Of a stretch of DNA of 64,000 nt, positions 25,700-34,553 are shown in pieces; position 1 is the stretch's first letter, and every line of letters begins with the position of its first letter. A program made the translations under genes and the position numbers. Source of the DNA: Sphingomonas changnyeongensis (GTDB lineage Bacteria > Pseudomonadota > Alphaproteobacteria > Sphingomonadales > Sphingomonadaceae); contig NZ_CP047895.1 of NCBI RefSeq assembly GCF_009913435.1, forward strand, positions 1,186,501-1,250,500, given 5' to 3'. The notes under the pieces were generated by a model, which worked only from the letters and a program-made list of their open reading frames with translations, did not search any database and was not told where the DNA came from.

Positions 25700-28600
25700 A
25701 TGATCATCAACCTGCCGGAGATGCATGTGCGACGCCTTCGTTCCCGCCTTCTCATCGCCACCGTCCTGAGCGGCATTGCCGTGGGAACGGGGGCTGCCCA
25801 TGCCGCGACGCGGTTCACGCAGGTCGGCTTTGAGGACAACAGCCTCACCGGCTGGACCGTCGGCGGCGGTGTCACGCTGGTGGGCTCGGACCAGCTGAAC
25901 CTTGGCGGCACTCCCTTCGAAGTGGGCGCGCGCGGCAGCTTCATGGCGCGCATCCTGCCCAATGGCTCGAACATCAACCGGTCAGCCGCCGAAGCACTGC
26001 TCGGTCTGACCGCCGGCAGCATCGCGGCGACCAACGCGCCCGGCTTTGCCGCATCGACCAATTTCGGGCTGATGACCCGTTCGTTCAACCTCGCCGCCGG
26101 CACCTACAGCTTTGGCTGGTCCTATGCGGCGCAGGATTACGATCCCTATGACGACGGCGTGTTCTTCTCGTTGGTCGGGGCGGGCGTCCAGCGGATCAAC
26201 GTGCTGGCCGGCAATATCTCCGGCCAGCCCGACAGCGTCATCGTCGGCACCTATGGATCAACGCCCTGGCGGATCGCGACCTTCACCATCGACGTGACCG
26301 GCACTTACCAGCTCGGCTTCGGGGCGTACAATAATCTCGACGACGGGCTCGATCCGGTGCTGTTCCTCGACGACGGGCTGGGCCTGCTGAGCGCGAACGG
26401 CGTGCCGATCGACCCGGTCGGCAGCGATTCCGGGCCGGGCACGGTCGACAACAGCCAGCCCAACTTCCCGGTGTCACAGATCGGCAGCGGTGTGCAGCCG
26501 GTGATGGACGGCGGCACCCTGCTGGTCGACGCGCCGGGCACGGTGACGGCGGCGATCACGATCAATGCGGCCGGCGGGACGGTCGACACCAACGGGCTCG
26601 ATTCGACCTTTTCGGGCGATCTGAGCGGTACCGGCGGCCTGACCAAGACGGGCGCGGGCACGCTGACGCTCACCGGCGCCAACAGCTATCAGGGTGGCAC
26701 GACGATCTCGGGCGGTCGTCTGGTCGCCTCGACCGGCTCGATTGTCGGCGATGTCGTCAACAATGCCGTGTTCGAAATGGCGCAGGCCAGTGACGGGACC
26801 TTTGCTGGGTCGATCAGCGGCACGGGCCAGCTGGTCAAATCGGGTGCGGGCACGCTGACGCTGACCGGTACCAACAGCCATCAGGGCGGCACGACCGTCG
26901 AGGCGGGGCGGCTGGTCGCGTCGACGACAACGCTGAGCGGCAACGTCACCAACAATAGTGTGTTCGAACTGGCGCAGGCCAGCGATGGCACGTTCGCCGG
27001 CGCGATCAGCGGGACGGGCCAGCTGGTCAAGTCGGGTGCGGGCACGCTGACGCTCACCGGCACCAACAGCCATCAGGGTGGCACGACCGTCGAGGCCGGC
27101 CGCCTTGTCGCCTCGACCACCACGCTGAGCGGCAACGTCACCAACAATGGCGTGTTCGAACTCGCGCAGACGGGCAACGGCACGTTCTCCGGGGCGATCA
27201 GCGGCACGGGCCAGCTGGTCAAGTCGGGTGCGGGCACGCTGACGCTCACAGGCACCAACAGCCATCAGGGCGGCACCACGGTCGAGGCCGGCCGCCTCGT
27301 GGCGTCGACCACCACGCTGAGCGGCAACGTTACCAACAATGGTGTGTTCGAACTCGCCCAGACCGGCAATGGCACGTTCTCCGGGGCGATCAGCGGGACG
27401 GGCCAGCTGGTCAAATCGGGCAGCGGCACGCTGACGCTGACCGGTGCCAACAGCCATCAGGGCGGCACCACGGTCGAGGCGGGGCGGCTTGTCGCGTCGA
27501 CGACGACGCTGAGCGGCAACGTCACCAACAATGGCGTGTTCGAACTCGCCCAGACCGGCAATGGCACGTTTGCCGGCGCGATCAGTGGCACCGGCCAGCT
27601 GATCAAATCGGGCACCGGCACGCTGACGCTCACCGGTACCAACAGCCATCAGGGCGGCACGACCGTCGAGGCGGGGCGGCTGGTCGCGTCGACGACGACG
27701 CTGAGCGGCAACGTCACCAACAACGGTGTGTTCGAACTGGCCCAGACGGGCAACGGCACGTTCGCGGGTGCGATCAGCGGGACGGGCCAGCTGGTCAAAT
27801 CGGGTGCGGGCACGCTGACGCTCACCGGCACCAACAGCCATCAGGGTGGCACGACCGTCGAAGCCGGCCGCCTTGTCGCGTCGACCACCACGCTCGGCGG
27901 CAATGTCACCAATAATGGCGTGTTCGAACTGGCGCAGACCAGCAACGGCACCTTCTCCGGCGCGATCAGCGGGACGGGCCAGCTGGTCAAGTCGGGCACC
28001 GGCACGCTGACGCTCACCGGTACCAACAGCCATCAGGGCGGCACGACCATCGAAGCCGGTCGCCTTGTCGCGTCGACCACGACGCTCAGCGGCAATGTCA
28101 CCAACAACGGTGTGTTCGAACTCGCGCAGGCCAGCAACGGCACGTTCTCCGGCGCCATCAGCGGCACGGGCCAGCTGGTCAAGTCGGGCACCGGCACGCT
28201 GACCCTGACCGGCGCCAATGCGGGCCTCAATCTTGCGGTCAACGAAGGCGTGGTCGAGGCGGCGTCGCAGCAGGCGCTGGGCAGCACCGGCGGCACCATC
28301 TCGCTCGGTGCGAACACGGCGTTCCGCGCCGGGGCAAACCTTGTCGTCTCCCAGACCCTGGGCGTGGCGGGCAGCGGCGCCCGGATCGATACCGGCGTGC
28401 ATGAGGTGACGCTCGCGGGCGGAGCAAGCGGCAATGCCTGCCTGACCAAGACCGGCGCGGGCCGGCTGGTGTTCGCGGCACCGGCCGGGAACGCGATCGG
28501 GGCCTGTGTCGAGCAGGGCGCGGCGCGGTTCAACAGCAGCTTCGCCGGCAATGTGTTCGTCGAAGCCAATGGCCGTGCCGAAGGCAGCGGCCAGATCGCC

Positions 28601-30106
28601 GGCAATATGGAGGTGCGCGGCGTGCTCGCGCCCGGCAACTCCCCCGGCGTGCTGACCGTGAACGGCAGCGTCACCCAGTTTGCCGGCAGCACCTTGGCCA
28701 TCGATATTGATGGGGCCAATCCCGGCAATGGCGCGGGGTTCCACGACCAGATCAATCTGGTCGGGGCCGGTTCGGTGTTCACGGCGGCAGGCAGCGTTTC
28801 AGCGATCCTGCGCGGCATCACCGGCGCGGCCAACAACAATTTCACCCCGCAGATCGGCCAGACTTTCGAGATCGTGACCGCACAGGGCGGCATTGCCGGC
28901 CGGTTCGACACGGTCGTGCAGCCTGTGGCGGGCCTGCCCGCCAACAGCCGCTTCGACGTGATCTATCGCCGCAACGCGATCCTGCTGGCCGTCACCCCCG
29001 GCAGCTATGCGGCGCTGATGAGCCCGAGCGGCATCCGCAACCGGGTGGCGGCGGGTGCCGCGCTCGACACGCTGCGCGCCGGGGCGGACGGCACCCCGGC
29101 GGGCACTGTTCTGTTCGCCGGGCTTGCCGGGCTGAACGGCGCGGCGCTCGGCACCACGATCGAACAGTTGGCGGGCGGTGTCCATGCCTCGGCGGTCGAT
29201 GCCACGCTGGCCGGGACGCGCGGCGTGCGCGGCGACCTGATCGGCCGGCTGGGCCGCGGCGCTGCGGACAGTGACGGCGCGGCGCGCGACAATGGCCTGT
29301 GGGGCAATGTGCGCGGCCAGCAGCTTGATGTCGGGCAGGACAGCGCCAGCGCGGGGTACCGGGTCAACGCCTTGGCCTTTTCGGTCGGCGCGGACCGGCG
29401 GGTGGCGCGCAATGTCACGGTCGGCCTGGCCGCCAGCTATGCAGAGAACGACCTTGACCAGAATGGCTATGGCGCCGGCCAGACGCGCAGCTACCACGCC
29501 CATGCCTATGGCAGCTGGCAGGCAGGCAAGGCCTATGTCGCCGCGGCGGCCAGCATCGGGATCGACGATTATGCGCTCAACCGCTCGGTCGGGCTGATCG
29601 ATGGCGGCGCGCGGATGCATGCCGACACCGACGGCGTGTCGCTCGGCTTCGATGTCGAGGCCGGCTATGCGCTGAGCGCCGGCAAGGTGGCGGTGACCCC
29701 GATCGTCGGTGTGTCCTATGACCGGCTGACGCGCGAGGCGGTGACCGAACGGGGCAATGCCGCGGTCGCGCTGCGTTTCGACGATGGCCGGCGCGAGGCC
29801 TTTGCCGGCAAGGCCGGGGTGCGGGCCGATGCCGCGCTTGGCGGGGGCGACGGGGCGCTGCGCCTGTTCGGCCAGGCGATGGTCGAACACCAGCTCGGCC
29901 GGACGGCGGCGCGGCTGTCGCCTGTCCTGGCCGGTGTGCGCTTCACGAGCGAAGCGGCATCGCCGGGGCGGACGGCCCTGACCGGCGCTGCGGGCGTCAC
30001 CGGCCGCCTTGGCGCGCGGGTGAGCATCGATGTCGGCTATCAATATGCCCATTGGTCGAACGCCGACGCGCATAACGCCCAGGCCACGCTGCGGCTGAGC
30101 TGGTAA
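25700..30106 (+). CDS. giant autotransporter with tandem 64-residue passenger repeats
   Basis: 1468 residues from ATG 25700; ATG 25625 and ATG 25721 are alternatives, and 25721 gives the cleanest signal peptide (RLRSRLLIATVLSGIAVGTG, AAHA). Residues ~40-280 form a globular domain with GFEDNSLTGWTVGGG and FGWSYAAQDYDPYDDGVFF, like bacterial choice-of-anchor lectin-type domains. Then come PATR-type passenger repeats with TKTGAGTLTLTGANSYQGGTT, of which seven are nearly identical. A linker with VRGVLAPGNSPGVLTVNG follows, and an autotransporter barrel of about 280 residues ending TLRLSW. It should display a long beta-helix on the surface. A hairpin follows the stop. It is monocistronic, with its own AT-rich promoter region. 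Confidence 0.92.
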   Translation: MIINLPEMHVRRLRSRLLIATVLSGIAVGTGAAHAATRFTQVGFEDNSLTGWTVGGGVTLVGSDQLNLGGTPFEVGARGSFMARILPNGSNINRSAAEALLGLTAGSIAATNAPGFAASTNFGLMTRSFNLAAGTYSFGWSYAAQDYDPYDDGVFFSLVGAGVQRINVLAGNISGQPDSVIVGTYGSTPWRIATFTIDVTGTYQLGFGAYNNLDDGLDPVLFLDDGLGLLSANGVPIDPVGSDSGPGTVDNSQPNFPVSQIGSGVQPVMDGGTLLVDAPGTVTAAITINAAGGTVDTNGLDSTFSGDLSGTGGLTKTGAGTLTLTGANSYQGGTTISGGRLVASTGSIVGDVVNNAVFEMAQASDGTFAGSISGTGQLVKSGAGTLTLTGTNSHQGGTTVEAGRLVASTTTLSGNVTNNSVFELAQASDGTFAGAISGTGQLVKSGAGTLTLTGTNSHQGGTTVEAGRLVASTTTLSGNVTNNGVFELAQTGNGTFSGAISGTGQLVKSGAGTLTLTGTNSHQGGTTVEAGRLVASTTTLSGNVTNNGVFELAQTGNGTFSGAISGTGQLVKSGSGTLTLTGANSHQGGTTVEAGRLVASTTTLSGNVTNNGVFELAQTGNGTFAGAISGTGQLIKSGTGTLTLTGTNSHQGGTTVEAGRLVASTTTLSGNVTNNGVFELAQTGNGTFAGAISGTGQLVKSGAGTLTLTGTNSHQGGTTVEAGRLVASTTTLGGNVTNNGVFELAQTSNGTFSGAISGTGQLVKSGTGTLTLTGTNSHQGGTTIEAGRLVASTTTLSGNVTNNGVFELAQASNGTFSGAISGTGQLVKSGTGTLTLTGANAGLNLAVNEGVVEAASQQALGSTGGTISLGANTAFRAGANLVVSQTLGVAGSGARIDTGVHEVTLAGGASGNACLTKTGAGRLVFAAPAGNAIGACVEQGAARFNSSFAGNVFVEANGRAEGSGQIAGNMEVRGVLAPGNSPGVLTVNGSVTQFAGSTLAIDIDGANPGNGAGFHDQINLVGAGSVFTAAGSVSAILRGITGAANNNFTPQIGQTFEIVTAQGGIAGRFDTVVQPVAGLPANSRFDVIYRRNAILLAVTPGSYAALMSPSGIRNRVAAGAALDTLRAGADGTPAGTVLFAGLAGLNGAALGTTIEQLAGGVHASAVDATLAGTRGVRGDLIGRLGRGAADSDGAARDNGLWGNVRGQQLDVGQDSASAGYRVNALAFSVGADRRVARNVTVGLAASYAENDLDQNGYGAGQTRSYHAHAYGSWQAGKAYVAAAASIGIDDYALNRSVGLIDGGARMHADTDGVSLGFDVEAGYALSAGKVAVTPIVGVSYDRLTREAVTERGNAAVALRFDDGRREAFAGKAGVRADAALGGGDGALRLFGQAMVEHQLGRTAARLSPVLAGVRFTSEAASPGRTALTGAAGVTGRLGARVSIDVGYQYAHWSNADAHNAQATLRLSW
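26816..28159 (+). repeat. seven near-identical 192-bp tandem repeats in the autotransporter
   Basis: Each 192-bp unit encodes 64 residues starting SGTGQLVKSG and including GTLTLTGTNSHQGGTT, GRLVAST and FELAQ. Units begin at 26816, 27008, 27200, 27392, 27584, 27776 and 27968. A diverged copy precedes them (26624-26815), and a truncated one starts at 28160. Changes between units are mostly silent or conservative, pointing to recent duplication or gene conversion. Copy number could change in steps of 64 residues without losing the frame. Confidence 0.95.
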
Positions 30107-30119
30107 GCGCTGGCGGACA

Positions 30120-30147
30120 GGCGGGGTGCGGATCCGCGCGCCCCGCC
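30120..30147 (+). terminator. hairpin after the giant autotransporter
   Basis: GGCGGGG at 30120-30126 pairs with CCCCGCC at 30141-30147; the loop holds a GCGGATCCGC palindrome. It starts 14 bases after the stop. There is no T-run. Confidence 0.5.
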
Positions 30148-30464
30148 GATCCGGCATTGGTGCGGCGCAGCCGCTGCCAAAATGAACCGGCGGCATCCCC
30201 CCGGTCCGATGTCCGTTAGGACATATCTTGGGGAACGCCGCCGGCTTTTATGACCAGATCGTCGTCGAACACCGGACCAAGGCTTTGTGTTTGCACCCAA
30301 AGCCAATAAAAATGCTCGGCTTCCTGATCACGTTTTGCTTGTCGCATGGCCGCCGCCGCGCGCCAATTGTGGAATCTCCTCATATCGCCGGTTTGGGGGT
30401 GTGGCGGCCATGATTGCGCGGCGATGACGATCCGGCTCGATGTCATCCCGCCGGAAACGGCTGC
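30148..30464. other. 317-base gap with one doubtful small minus-strand frame
   Basis: Base composition is less GC-rich than the surroundings. A minus-strand frame ending at 30216 contains MRRFHNWRAAAAMRQAKRDQ and FYWLWVQTQSLGPVFDDDL, a plausible small soluble protein of about 55 residues. It lacks a well-spaced ribosome site and I recognise no family. Otherwise nothing is seen. Confidence 0.25.
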
Positions 30465-30509
30465 GGGCCGAGGGTGCCGGGCGGCGTCTGCGCCCGGCAC
30501 CCTCGGCCC
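30465..30509 (-). terminator. 18-bp perfect hairpin after the PEP-CTERM gene
   Basis: GGGCCGAGGGTGCCGGGC at 30465-30482 pairs perfectly with 30492-30509 around the 9-base loop GGCGTCTGC. It lies 18 bases beyond the stop of the minus-strand gene. There is no T-run on either side, but this is the longest perfect stem I found in the window. Confidence 0.65.
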
Positions 30510-30527
30510 GTCCTGATCGGCGGCGGG

Positions 30528-31097
30528 TCAGGCCAGCTGCGGATCCGCGATCTGGCCGTTCGACCGGCGGCGTCGCCGCGCGGCCGCGCCGATCAGTCCG
30601 AAGCCGGTGATCAGCGATGCCCAGACCGCCGGTTCGGGCACGGCGGCGAACACGATCGAGCCGTCATAATCGGCCGGCGCGGTGCCGACGATGCCGTTGA
30701 TCACGATCGTATATTGTCCCGCGCCGAGCTGGATCGGCGCCAGCGCGCTCGTCTCCAGCGCGTTCACCGCGCCGCCATTCACAAAGTTTGCAATGAGCGC
30801 GCCGGCATTGCCGAAGCCGCTGCGCAGCTGGACCAGCCCGAGGTCCAGATTGCTGAGTTCGGTGGATCCGGCAAACAGCGCCGTGGTCTGAAAGCCGCTG
30901 GCGGCGATCGTGAGCGGTGCGGTGACGGTGAAGCGGAACTCGTCCTGGAACGGGCCGGTCGATCCGATGACCGAGGGGACGAGATTGACCGCCTGGGTTG
31001 GCGGGACGCCGAAGGTGCCGACAAGATAAATCGCAGCGGGTGCAGGGCTTGCAAGAAACGCGGCAAATCCTGCGAGAGCGATGTGTCGGGCGTTCAT
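30528..31097 (-). CDS. PEPxxWA-CTERM sorting-domain protein
   Basis: 189 residues from ATG 31097, chosen for the AAGGGGAAT ribosome site and the signal peptide (ALAGFAAFLASPAPA). The mature part is a beta-rich domain with SVIGSTGPFQDEFRFTV. It ends in the tripartite sorting signal VPEPAVWASLITGFG, a short membrane span and an Arg cluster (AARRRRR). An exosortase should cleave this tail and hand the protein to the surface or to exopolysaccharide. The exosortase itself is not in the window. The FQDEFRF core resembles FxDxF-type PEP-CTERM proteins. Function unknown. Confidence 0.9.
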   Translation of the reverse strand: MNARHIALAGFAAFLASPAPAAIYLVGTFGVPPTQAVNLVPSVIGSTGPFQDEFRFTVTAPLTIAASGFQTTALFAGSTELSNLDLGLVQLRSGFGNAGALIANFVNGGAVNALETSALAPIQLGAGQYTIVINGIVGTAPADYDGSIVFAAVPEPAVWASLITGFGLIGAAARRRRRSNGQIADPQLA

Positions 31098-31297
31098 GAT
31101 ATTCCCCTTTTCCTGAGCCAATGGGCGAAGCATCCGGCCATTGCGCGCCGGTCAGGGAAAAATATTAGGCGGGGTCATGGGGCCGGGTAATTGTGAGGTG
31201 TACTTACAGGCGGCTGGCATGAAGTGGTGCGGTGATCTGCTGTCATGTTCGCGGACATGCCGGTAAACCGCCATCGGTGCCGCCATAGGGCGGCTGG

Positions 31298-32287
31298 TCA
31301 TGCAGGGACGGTCGCTGCCGGTGCGGGCTCGGGCACCGGCCCGTCGCCCGCCTGTGCCTTGACCAGCAGGACCGGCGTGCGCGCCGCGCCGGCCAGATGC
31401 GCTGCGACATGCCCGCAGCCCTGGCTGCCATGCCCGCCATTGCCCAGCGTCGACAGGATGATCAGATCCGCGCCGAGCTTCGTGCCGATGGCGGGCAGGC
31501 TGTCGCGCGCGTCGCCATGGCCGACATGCACCGAGGCCGGCTGGCGCGCGCACATCAGCCGGTGGCGGATCGACTGGAGATAGTCGCGCACCACATGTTC
31601 GTTGCGGGCGAGCACGCGCTCGCGCAGTTCGATCGCCGCGCGCTCGATCGGGCCGATCACGGTCAGTTCCGGGGCCGGCACGACATGCACGAGCAGCAGC
31701 TCGGCATCATGGGCGGCGGCGAGATTGGCGGCCATTGGGATGGCGCGTTCGCTGCCGAACGACCCGTCGAGCGGCAACAGGATCCGCCGGTATCGCGCGG
31801 TGGCGGGAATCTCTGGGGGCACGAGCAGCACCGACGTCCCGCTTTCGGCGAGCAGCGTCGCCGCGACATGGCCGAGCCGGCGGGGCACCTCGGGATGCGC
31901 GGCGGCGCGGGTGTAGAGCGCGACAAAGGCCGGGCGGTGGCGGGCGATCCAGCGCAGCAACTGGTCGCACGGCCGGCCTTCCAGCAGAACCGGCCGCTGC
32001 GCCCCGCTGCCCAGATCGACAAGCTTGGCATGGGCACGCTCGCGCCGCAGCGGGCTGCGCGCCGCGTCCGCAGCCAGGTCATGCGGCCGGTTTTCAAGCA
32101 CATGGCCGAGCGTGATCGGGGTGCTCAGCCCGGCGGCGACCGCCCGGCCATGCGCAAGCAGCGCGCCGCCCCCGGCAAGATCGTCGAGGCAGATCAGCGC
32201 CGGTTGCGGCCCGGCCGCCATCGCCGCGCGATCACCGGGAAGATCGGCTGCCGGCACCGTGCCGGCCTGAGAAAGCGTTTGCGTCAT
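31298..32287 (-). CDS. tandem universal stress protein (UspA fold)
   Basis: 329 residues with two UspA-like domains. The second (residues ~165-310) is clear: RRILLPLDGSFGSERAIPMA, LLLVHVVPAP, the nucleotide-loop part GADLIILSTLGNGGHGSQG and then TPVLLVKA. The first (about 28-155) is more diverged but keeps ALICLDDLAGG and ESGTSVLLVPPE. Tandem Usps are cytosolic and often induced by hypoxia or starvation. The next gene on the strand is a BON protein 45 bases upstream, and a FixLJ-like pair lies nearby, consistent with a stress regulon. The ligand is unproven. Confidence 0.87.
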   Translation of the reverse strand: MTQTLSQAGTVPAADLPGDRAAMAAGPQPALICLDDLAGGGALLAHGRAVAAGLSTPITLGHVLENRPHDLAADAARSPLRRERAHAKLVDLGSGAQRPVLLEGRPCDQLLRWIARHRPAFVALYTRAAAHPEVPRRLGHVAATLLAESGTSVLLVPPEIPATARYRRILLPLDGSFGSERAIPMAANLAAAHDAELLLVHVVPAPELTVIGPIERAAIELRERVLARNEHVVRDYLQSIRHRLMCARQPASVHVGHGDARDSLPAIGTKLGADLIILSTLGNGGHGSQGCGHVAAHLAGAARTPVLLVKAQAGDGPVPEPAPAATVPA

Positions 32288-32332
32288 GGCACCCGGGTCT
32301 CGCTGGAGGGGCAGGCGGCGCGCGGTTGCGGA

Positions 32333-32986
32333 TCAGATCGCAAGCGTGATCCGGTCGTCGACCGCGCCCACGCCCGGCGTCGCCCAGGCGGCTCGTTCGG
32401 CCAGCTGGCGCTCATGCCATGCTTTCACGCGGCCGCTCAGGATCACCCGGTTGCCCCTGGTTTCGACCTGGATGGTCTCGCCGTCCGCATCCGCCTGACG
32501 CCGGATCGCGGCGACGATCCGGTCGCGCACATCCCGGGCGACGGGGGCCTTGCGGACCTCGATCAGGTTGTTGATCCCCACCACGCCGTTGATCTTGCCG
32601 GCAGCGGTGCGCGCGGCGCGGCGCTGATATTCCCAGTCGACCGTTCCGCTCAGCGTCACCCGGCCATGTTCCACCTGCACGTGCAGAGTCTTGCCGGGGA
32701 TCATCACATCCCAGTCGAACAGGTCGGCGACGCGGCGGGCGATTTCTTGATCCGATGTCTTGGGATCGGAGGGGTAGCAGACCCTGATCTCCTCCGCGAT
32801 GGCGCGCACGCCGGCAACCCGCCCGGCGGCTTTTTCGGCGACCATCTTTTCCGCATAGGATTTGACCTGGCCGGTGAGGGTGACCACGCCGTGGCTGACC
32901 GCGACGCCGATGCCTGCGGCATCAAGGCTCGGTTCCCATTCAAGCTCGGCCTGAACGTCGCGCTGAATGTCGGCATCCGTCTTCAC
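32333..32986 (-). CDS. triple BON-domain protein
   Basis: 217 residues without a signal peptide, consisting of three BON repeats. Repeat 1 has VSHGVVTLTGQVKSYAEK, repeat 2 VEHGRVTLSGTVDWEYQR and repeat 3 TRGNRVILSGRVKAWHER. Each is preceded by a D(I/V)xxxV helix and followed by a GV..V turn. BON domains bind membranes or other envelope components (OsmY, BamE-like contexts), but cytosolic members of this type lie beside Usp genes in many bacteria. Probably co-transcribed with the downstream usp gene. Confidence 0.88.
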   Translation of the reverse strand: MKTDADIQRDVQAELEWEPSLDAAGIGVAVSHGVVTLTGQVKSYAEKMVAEKAAGRVAGVRAIAEEIRVCYPSDPKTSDQEIARRVADLFDWDVMIPGKTLHVQVEHGRVTLSGTVDWEYQRRAARTAAGKINGVVGINNLIEVRKAPVARDVRDRIVAAIRRQADADGETIQVETRGNRVILSGRVKAWHERQLAERAAWATPGVGAVDDRITLAI

Positions 32987-33192
32987 GATGACCTCCCGTC
33001 TGGCTGGGGCGATGGCCGCATGGCCATTTTCCGACGGTCAGGCTGGCGCAGCCGCGATGCGGCGCAAATTGGGAATCGCCACATTTTGCGCGGCCCCGAC
33101 CGCCTGTCCCATAAGCCGGCGCAAAATGGGGCACGGGCCAGCTTTCCGGGGGTGTCGCGGCCAGTTATCCACAAGCCGGGAGGTGATGGGCC

Positions 33193-33381
33193 GTGATCGA
33201 GCGTTTCGTGCGAAGGCGAAACATCGCCCAGTATGAGTCGATCCTCAGAAGCGAGTCGGATCCGGGCCGGCGCCGGACAATCGAATCGATGCTGTTCCAG
33301 TGGCGTGAAGAGGAACGCAGCGCCGCCCATGACGGGGCAGGCCCCGCCCCGGAACGTGAAGGCCCATTGCCCCCGGCCTGA
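33193..33381 (+). CDS. small conserved charged protein
   Basis: 62 residues from GTG 33193, with GGGAGGTGATG about ten bases upstream. The sequence RFVRRRNIAQYESIL, followed by DPGRRRTIESMLFQWREEE, matches a widespread short alphaproteobacterial protein type: a helical hairpin with Arg and Glu faces. No enzyme motif is present. It stands alone between two minus-strand genes. The function is not known to me. Confidence 0.6.
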   Translation: MIERFVRRRNIAQYESILRSESDPGRRRTIESMLFQWREEERSAAHDGAGPAPEREGPLPPA

Positions 33382-33429
33382 TGGCGCAGATGCGGCGGTG
33401 CCGCTTCATCGCTGCTCCGCACTGTTTCT

Positions 33430-33479
33430 GGATACCCGGTTTCAGGATCTTGGGGCTCAGGATAACGGGTGTCAGGATA
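33430..33479. repeat. 15-bp direct repeats at the end of the HTH gene
   Basis: Four units begin GGAT at 33430, 33445, 33460 and 33475, the first three ending TCA. On the minus strand each unit reads TGA...ATCC, so the HTH gene stop (33474-33472) is followed by further in-frame TGA codons every five codons. Short tandem duplication is the simplest origin. Confidence 0.6.
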
Positions 33480-34347
33480 CCAGCGCCTCGGCGCGGGCGA
33501 GCTGCGTCAGATCGTTGAACAGCCGCACCAGGCTCGCCCGCGTCTTGCCCATCATGTCGATCCCCCGTTCCGACGCCAGCATCGCGCAATCAACGAGCAG
33601 GCCGTCCGGGGTGTGCCGGTAGAGGCCGGCCGTGACGCCTCTCTGGAGATGACGCCCGATCGTCGTGCTGGCGACCCTGATCTTCCCGGCCAGATCGATC
33701 GCCCGTGCGGGGCGGAGCAGCCCGCGATCGGCCAGCGCGGCGCAGGCACCGGGCGTGATGTCGATCAGCGCATCATGTCCGACCCGGCTGGTGTTGATCG
33801 TGAACACCTTGACGAACAGGATCGTCGGCAACAGGCGACGGCAGAGCATCTGCACGGACGTCAGCGTCCGCAGCGTGTGTTCAAAGGCGAGATGGCCGAT
33901 CCTGCGCTGATTGGTGATCCAGATGTCGGCGCTGGCCAGCCGCTGGCCATTGTCGCCCACCAGCCCGAGCGGTTCGAGGCGCGATACCAGCGCATGGGTC
34001 GTCTTTGCGCCGGCTTCGAGATTGTCGATATATTCCGAATAGATCGGCGATGTCCGGGCGACATGGCAGCCGGTTTCGTCGACCAGGACCAGCCCCTTTT
34101 CGGCCAGCCGCATGACATGGCGGCGGGCGGTTTCGTTGGGCAGGCCGATGCCGTCGGCGATCGATCTGATGCTGAAATGTTTCCTGATTTCGCCGCGCGC
34201 GCCCGACGCATTGGCCTGCAAGATCGAAAGCAGCAGAACATAATCATAGAAATCAGTGCCATCGAGCCTCAGATCCAGCTCGCTGGAGACCAGATCGAGC
34301 GAGGCGCGGAAGGTCGATAACAGCGACCCGAACGAGATTTCCGGCAT
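33472..34347 (-). CDS. transcriptional regulator with two winged-helix-like parts
   Basis: 291 residues. The N-terminal part has a winged helix-turn-helix at residues ~57-92: FSIRSIADGIGLPNETARRH, then VMRLAEKGLVLVDE. A second HTH-like segment lies near 213-245 (IDLAGKIRVASTTIGRHLQR, GLYRHTPDG). The middle has a helical region with two Cys. It is not a standard GntR, MarR or IclR length, so the family is uncertain; paired HTHs suggest internal duplication. It lies next to a FixLJ-like pair on the same strand. A role as a local DNA-binding regulator is inferred. Confidence 0.7.
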   Translation of the reverse strand: MPEISFGSLLSTFRASLDLVSSELDLRLDGTDFYDYVLLLSILQANASGARGEIRKHFSIRSIADGIGLPNETARRHVMRLAEKGLVLVDETGCHVARTSPIYSEYIDNLEAGAKTTHALVSRLEPLGLVGDNGQRLASADIWITNQRRIGHLAFEHTLRTLTSVQMLCRRLLPTILFVKVFTINTSRVGHDALIDITPGACAALADRGLLRPARAIDLAGKIRVASTTIGRHLQRGVTAGLYRHTPDGLLVDCAMLASERGIDMMGKTRASLVRLFNDLTQLARAEALVS

Positions 34348-34553
34348 GCGTCACCCCCTGTTGACAGAGGCGCCTCCGCAAGCCCCATTTTTTGTTCGGC
34401 GACGCGCTGGATCAATAACGGAAATCCATCTTCCATGAAAGAAATGCAGGTTAGATCGGCCAAGGATCGACCTGCACCGGCATGGCCGCTCGAGGCTTTT
34501 GTTATCCCGTATTTTCTACGCTGCGGGCGGGTCCGCCCGGCCTGAACATGCTC

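Noticed and set aside
26474..28744. 756-codon minus-strand repeat protein across the autotransporter
   Set aside because: Its repeats only mirror the 192-bp units; the plus strand has a signal peptide, PATR motifs and a barrel.
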